DNA from: Acidobacteriota bacterium
GTDB lineage: Bacteria > Acidobacteriota > Blastocatellia > Pyrinomonadales > Pyrinomonadaceae
Reading direction: 5' to 3'
Length of the DNA: 64,000 nucleotides
Assembly: GCA_003223025.1 (NCBI GenBank)
Contig: QHXR01000017.1
Coordinates: forward strand, 48,659 to 112,658
The translations under genes and the position numbers were made by a program. A model generated the notes under the pieces. It was not told where the DNA came from. It saw only the letters and a list, made by a program, of their open reading frames with translations, and ran no database searches. Positions within the stretch are counted from its first letter, which is position 1, and the number at the start of each line of letters is the position of its first letter. Positions 61,717-64,000 of the stretch are shown piece by piece.

Positions 61717-61795
61717 GCCCGCGAAAAACGCGAAAATACGCGAAAGCAGAAATTTCTCTTTTCTTCTTTCGCGTTTTTTCGCGTTTTTCGCGGGC
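61717..61795. repeat. Palindrome (GCCCGCGAAAAACGCG)
   Basis: GCCCGCGAAAAACGCGAAAA (61717 on) and the complement ending at 61795 form a near-perfect 30-bp stem, with GAAAGCAGAAATTT / TTCTTTC in the loop. It is located between the guaA stop and the KaiC-like start region. Confidence 0.88.
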
Positions 61796-61833
61796 AAAAT
61801 TCTTCAGCTCATCGCTCCCATTGAGCGAATTAC

Positions 61834-63393
61834 TTATTCCCACTCGATCGTGCTCGGCGGTTTCGAAGAGATGTCATACACGACGCGATTCACGCCGCGG
61901 ACTTCGCTTGTGATGCGGGATGAAACCCGGGCGAGAAAGTCGTGAGGGAGTCGTGCCCAATCAGCCGTCATTCCATCAGTCGAAGTAACCGCGCGAAGGG
62001 CGACAGTCTTTTCATAAGTTCTAAAATCGCCCATCACACCGACCGACTGGATCGGAAGCAGTACGGCGAAGGCTTGCCATACATCTTTATAGAGACCGCT
62101 GCTTTGAAGCTCCTCGATAAAGATCTTGTCCGCCTTTTGCAGCAGCTCAACTTTCTCAGGCGTGATGTCACCGAGGATTCGAACTCCGAGTCCGGGGCCG
62201 GGGAACGGATGACGCTCGATCATCTTTTCAGGAACGCCGAGATCGCGACCGATCGCACGCACTTCATCCTTAAATAATTCGCGCAGCGGCTCGATGAGCT
62301 TAAGATTCATCTTCTCAGGCAGTCCGCCGACGTTGTGATGAGATTTGATCGTCACCGAAGTTCCGCGCAACGAAACCGATTCGATGACATCCGGATAAAG
62401 AGTTCCCTGGACGAGCCATTTCACGCCACCGATCTTCGTCGCTTCAGCGTCGAAGATATCGATAAACTTTCCGCCGATCGCTTTTCGCTTCAGCTCGGGA
62501 TCGACGACGCCCTTCAGCACGGTGTAGAAATCTTCAGACGCGTCGACGCCGCGAACGTTGAGATGAAGATTCTCCTTGTACATCAGCAGCGTGTCTTCGA
62601 ACTCGTTCGCTCGAAGCAAACCGTTGTTGACGAAAATACAAGTCTGACGATCGCCTATCGCTTCGTGCACAAGCGTCGCCGCGACAGTCGAATCGACGCC
62701 GCCGGATAATCCGCAGACGACGTTGTCAGTTTCGCCAACAACATTTCGAATCGCCTCGATCTCATCTTTTATAAAACTCGCCGGCGTCCAATCGCCGCTG
62801 CATTCGCAAACCTTAAAAAGGAAATTTCGCAGGACTTCTTTGCCAAGCGGCGTGTGCGAAACTTCGGGATGAAATTGAACGCAGTAGATGCCGCGCTCAT
62901 CGTTCTCGAATGCAGTGATGACATCGCCGGTTGTCGCAGTTTTCCGAAATCCGTCGGGAACCTGCGTAACGTGATCGCCGTGACTCATCCAGACATCAAG
63001 CTCGAACGGAAGCTCGTTAAAGAGCTTAGTTCCTCCACTCAGCACTTTTAATTTTGCGTGCCCGTATTCGCGTCGCGCCGCCGGTTCATTCCTGCCGCCC
63101 AGATCGATCGCGATCATCTGCATTCCATAACAGATCCCAAGGATCGGAGCCATCACCTTGTCGTAAAAATCCTGCTTGACGCGCGGAGCGTCTTCATCGG
63201 TAACGCTCGACGGCCCGCCCGAAAGGATCACGCCTTTCGGATTCTTCGCGGCAATTTCTTCAGCCGACAAATGAAACGGATGGATCTCGCAATAAACCCC
63301 CTGCTCGCGCACGCGCCGCGCGATCAACTGTGTATACTGCGAACCGAAATCGAGGATGAGAATAAGTTCGTGATGCAAGAATCGCTCCTTCAT
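61834..63393 (-). CDS. guaA: GMP synthase (glutamine-hydrolysing)
   Basis: A 519-aa enzyme that aminates XMP to GMP. The class I glutamine amidotransferase has C88 in ILGICYGMQMIA, with H175 and E177 in QFHPEVSHTPLG. The PP-loop SGGVDST at 230-236 begins the ATP pyrophosphatase domain, and the C-terminal dimerisation domain includes PFPGPGLGVRILGD. Complete length. The start at 63393 lies after an A/G-rich segment but no strong Shine-Dalgarno is seen. The region upstream is repeat-rich. Confidence 0.97.
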   Translation of the reverse strand: MKERFLHHELILILDFGSQYTQLIARRVREQGVYCEIHPFHLSAEEIAAKNPKGVILSGGPSSVTDEDAPRVKQDFYDKVMAPILGICYGMQMIAIDLGGRNEPAARREYGHAKLKVLSGGTKLFNELPFELDVWMSHGDHVTQVPDGFRKTATTGDVITAFENDERGIYCVQFHPEVSHTPLGKEVLRNFLFKVCECSGDWTPASFIKDEIEAIRNVVGETDNVVCGLSGGVDSTVAATLVHEAIGDRQTCIFVNNGLLRANEFEDTLLMYKENLHLNVRGVDASEDFYTVLKGVVDPELKRKAIGGKFIDIFDAEATKIGGVKWLVQGTLYPDVIESVSLRGTSVTIKSHHNVGGLPEKMNLKLIEPLRELFKDEVRAIGRDLGVPEKMIERHPFPGPGLGVRILGDITPEKVELLQKADKIFIEELQSSGLYKDVWQAFAVLLPIQSVGVMGDFRTYEKTVALRAVTSTDGMTADWARLPHDFLARVSSRITSEVRGVNRVVYDISSKPPSTIEWE

Positions 63394-63463
63394 GTCAGAA
63401 CCGGGAGCGGTAGCGACCGGGTTCTTCGTCTTAGTAAAGGAACGATTATACAGAAGGCGAAGT

Positions 63464-63698
63464 GAGAAATGAGAAATGAGAAATGAGAAATGAAAACGGG
63501 CCGTGACTGTTACCGCGGTAGCGGATACGACTGGACCGCAGGCATCCCTGCCTGCAACGCCGCGGCTTCCGCGGCGTCACCCCCCGAAGTTAGAAATGAG
63601 AAATGAGAAATGAAAACAGGCCGTGACTGTTACCGCGATGCGGATGCGACTGGACCGCAGGCATCCCTGCCTGCAACGCCGTGGCTTCCGCGGCGTCA
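63464..63698. repeat. Tandem pair of about 117-bp units
   Basis: Two direct units begin with a GAGAAAT array, then GGCCGTGACTGTTACCGCG, then GACTGGACCGCAGGCATCCC and end with GCGGCTTCCGCGGCGTC (about 63464-63580 and 63590-63698). The last part of each unit is the left half of the palindrome at 17897-18025. Confidence 0.85.
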
Positions 63699-63900
63699 AA
63701 CTTCCCGGTTCTCAGACCGCGAAACGCTTTTTTGCGCCTTTCAATCTTGCAGGATGCCACTGCTTCCATGGCGTCCGACCTCTCGGTTCTCTGATCGCAA
63801 AACACTTTTTGCGCCTTCAATCAGGATCCCGCTGCTTCCGCGGCGTCCGACCTCTCGGTTCTCTGATCGCAAAACACTCTTTTGTGTCTCATTTCTCATT
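63690..63900. repeat. Tandem array of about 75-bp units
   Basis: Two and a half imperfect copies of a unit containing CGGTTCTCAGACCGCGAAA, CTTTTTTGCGCCTTTCAATC and CTGCTTCCATGGCGTCCGAC. It produces the false ORF-encoded repeat SRFSDRKTLF. It directly follows the 117-bp tandem pair. Confidence 0.85.
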
Positions 63901-63933
63901 TCTCATCACTAGCGTTGCGTTAAGCAATTATTT

Positions 63934-63946
63934 TGTTCTTTGAAAA
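63934..63946 (+). promoter_or_regulatory. boxA-like antitermination site of a probable rRNA leader
   Basis: TGTTCTTTGAAAA matches the boxA-type sequence that commonly precedes 16S rRNA genes in many bacteria. The flanking 63910-64000 region is AT-rich with no ORF. A 16S rRNA gene would be expected shortly past the right edge. This rests on one short motif. Confidence 0.45.
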
Positions 63947-64000
63947 TACTGTAAATAGAAGAGATAGCATCCGTTTTTGAGTTAAACGATTTGAAAGTCG

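Noticed and set aside
63394..63463. A purine riboswitch before guaA
   Set aside because: I see a small hairpin (GAACCGGG / CCGGGTTC) but not the conserved core of a purine or PRPP riboswitch.
63610..63943. ORFs of 100 and 106 codons with repeated SDRKTLF-like peptides
   Set aside because: They are translations of the 75-bp tandem repeats in two frames, with no start signal.
1..64000. CRISPR arrays, tRNA genes, complete rRNA genes and prophage
   Set aside because: No regularly spaced direct repeats with unique spacers, no clear tRNA T-loop motif in a cloverleaf context, and no phage structural genes were seen by eye. A computational tRNA scan could still find one.

Overview
The window reads as a chromosomal segment of a soil-type bacterium, most likely an acidobacterium (Blastocatellia-like). 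This is inferred from gene content and not from a marker gene: two secreted VWFA-type proteins of the acidobacterial style, a Lys/Ala/Pro histone H1-like protein, many lipoprotein and signal-peptide hypotheticals, and an exceptional load of hairpin-forming intergenic repeats. No rRNA or tRNA gene was seen inside the window, but the last 100 bases carry a boxA-like sequence typical of rRNA operon leaders.

Layout. 0-6.5 kb: small hypothetical, aminotransferase class IV + alpha/beta hydrolase, TruB, RecX, fasciclin protein, MsrB, and a truncated alanyl-tRNA synthetase. 6.5-7.2 kb: a NarL-type regulator whose receiver lacks the phospho-Asp. 7.2-10.3 kb: a composite IS1595-family element with about 38-bp inverted ends. 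It carries a zinc-ribbon DDE transposase and passenger genes: a proteasome-like Ntn hydrolase with an N-terminal Thr, two small proteins and a frameshifted DUF3892 gene. 10.3-30 kb: housekeeping and stress genes, including O-methyltransferase, pirin, ClpA, H1-like protein, phosphodiester glycosidase, class II photolyase, an arginyl/leucyl-transferase-like protein with a YggX-like protein, BCP peroxiredoxin, radical SAM protein, esterase, flavodoxin-like reductase and OsmC. 30-41 kb: VWA proteins, a HEAT-cyclophilin fusion, a PerR / 2-Cys peroxiredoxin / thioredoxin-fold cluster with a clear PerR-type operator, an ECF sigma / membrane protein / secreted protein cluster, and a frameshifted extended SDR. 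41-51 kb: quinone oxidoreductase and a five-gene efflux operon (TetR, adaptor, RND pump, FAD monooxygenase, TolC). 51-64 kb: DUF883 protein, RhlE helicase, osmoprotectant ABC transporter with an intercalated amidase, L,D-transpeptidase, a KaiC-like ATPase followed by a hybrid histidine kinase, and GuaA.

The most unusual global property is the repeats. About twenty intergenic gaps hold one long imperfect palindrome, often nested (an outer inverted pair enclosing an unrelated inner pair), 60-220 bp long. Several families recur: GTTCAGAGTGCGCG three times, the GCAGATnACGCAGATA family twice, the CGTGTnTTTCGTGGTT-like family three times, GACTGGACCGCAGGCAT three times, and the ATCCGCAATC family. 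Some have entered coding sequence (TruB, the C-terminus of the arginyl-transferase-like protein) or sit inside an operon (efflux pump).

Functional groupings: oxidative stress (PerR, two peroxiredoxins, MsrB, OsmC, YggX-like, pirin); N-degron proteolysis (transferase-like protein plus ClpA); drug handling (efflux plus oxygenase); signalling (KaiC-like/HK, degenerate receiver). Three genes look broken: alaS fragment, DUF3892 and SDR, the last two by single-base frameshifts that could also be sequencing errors.
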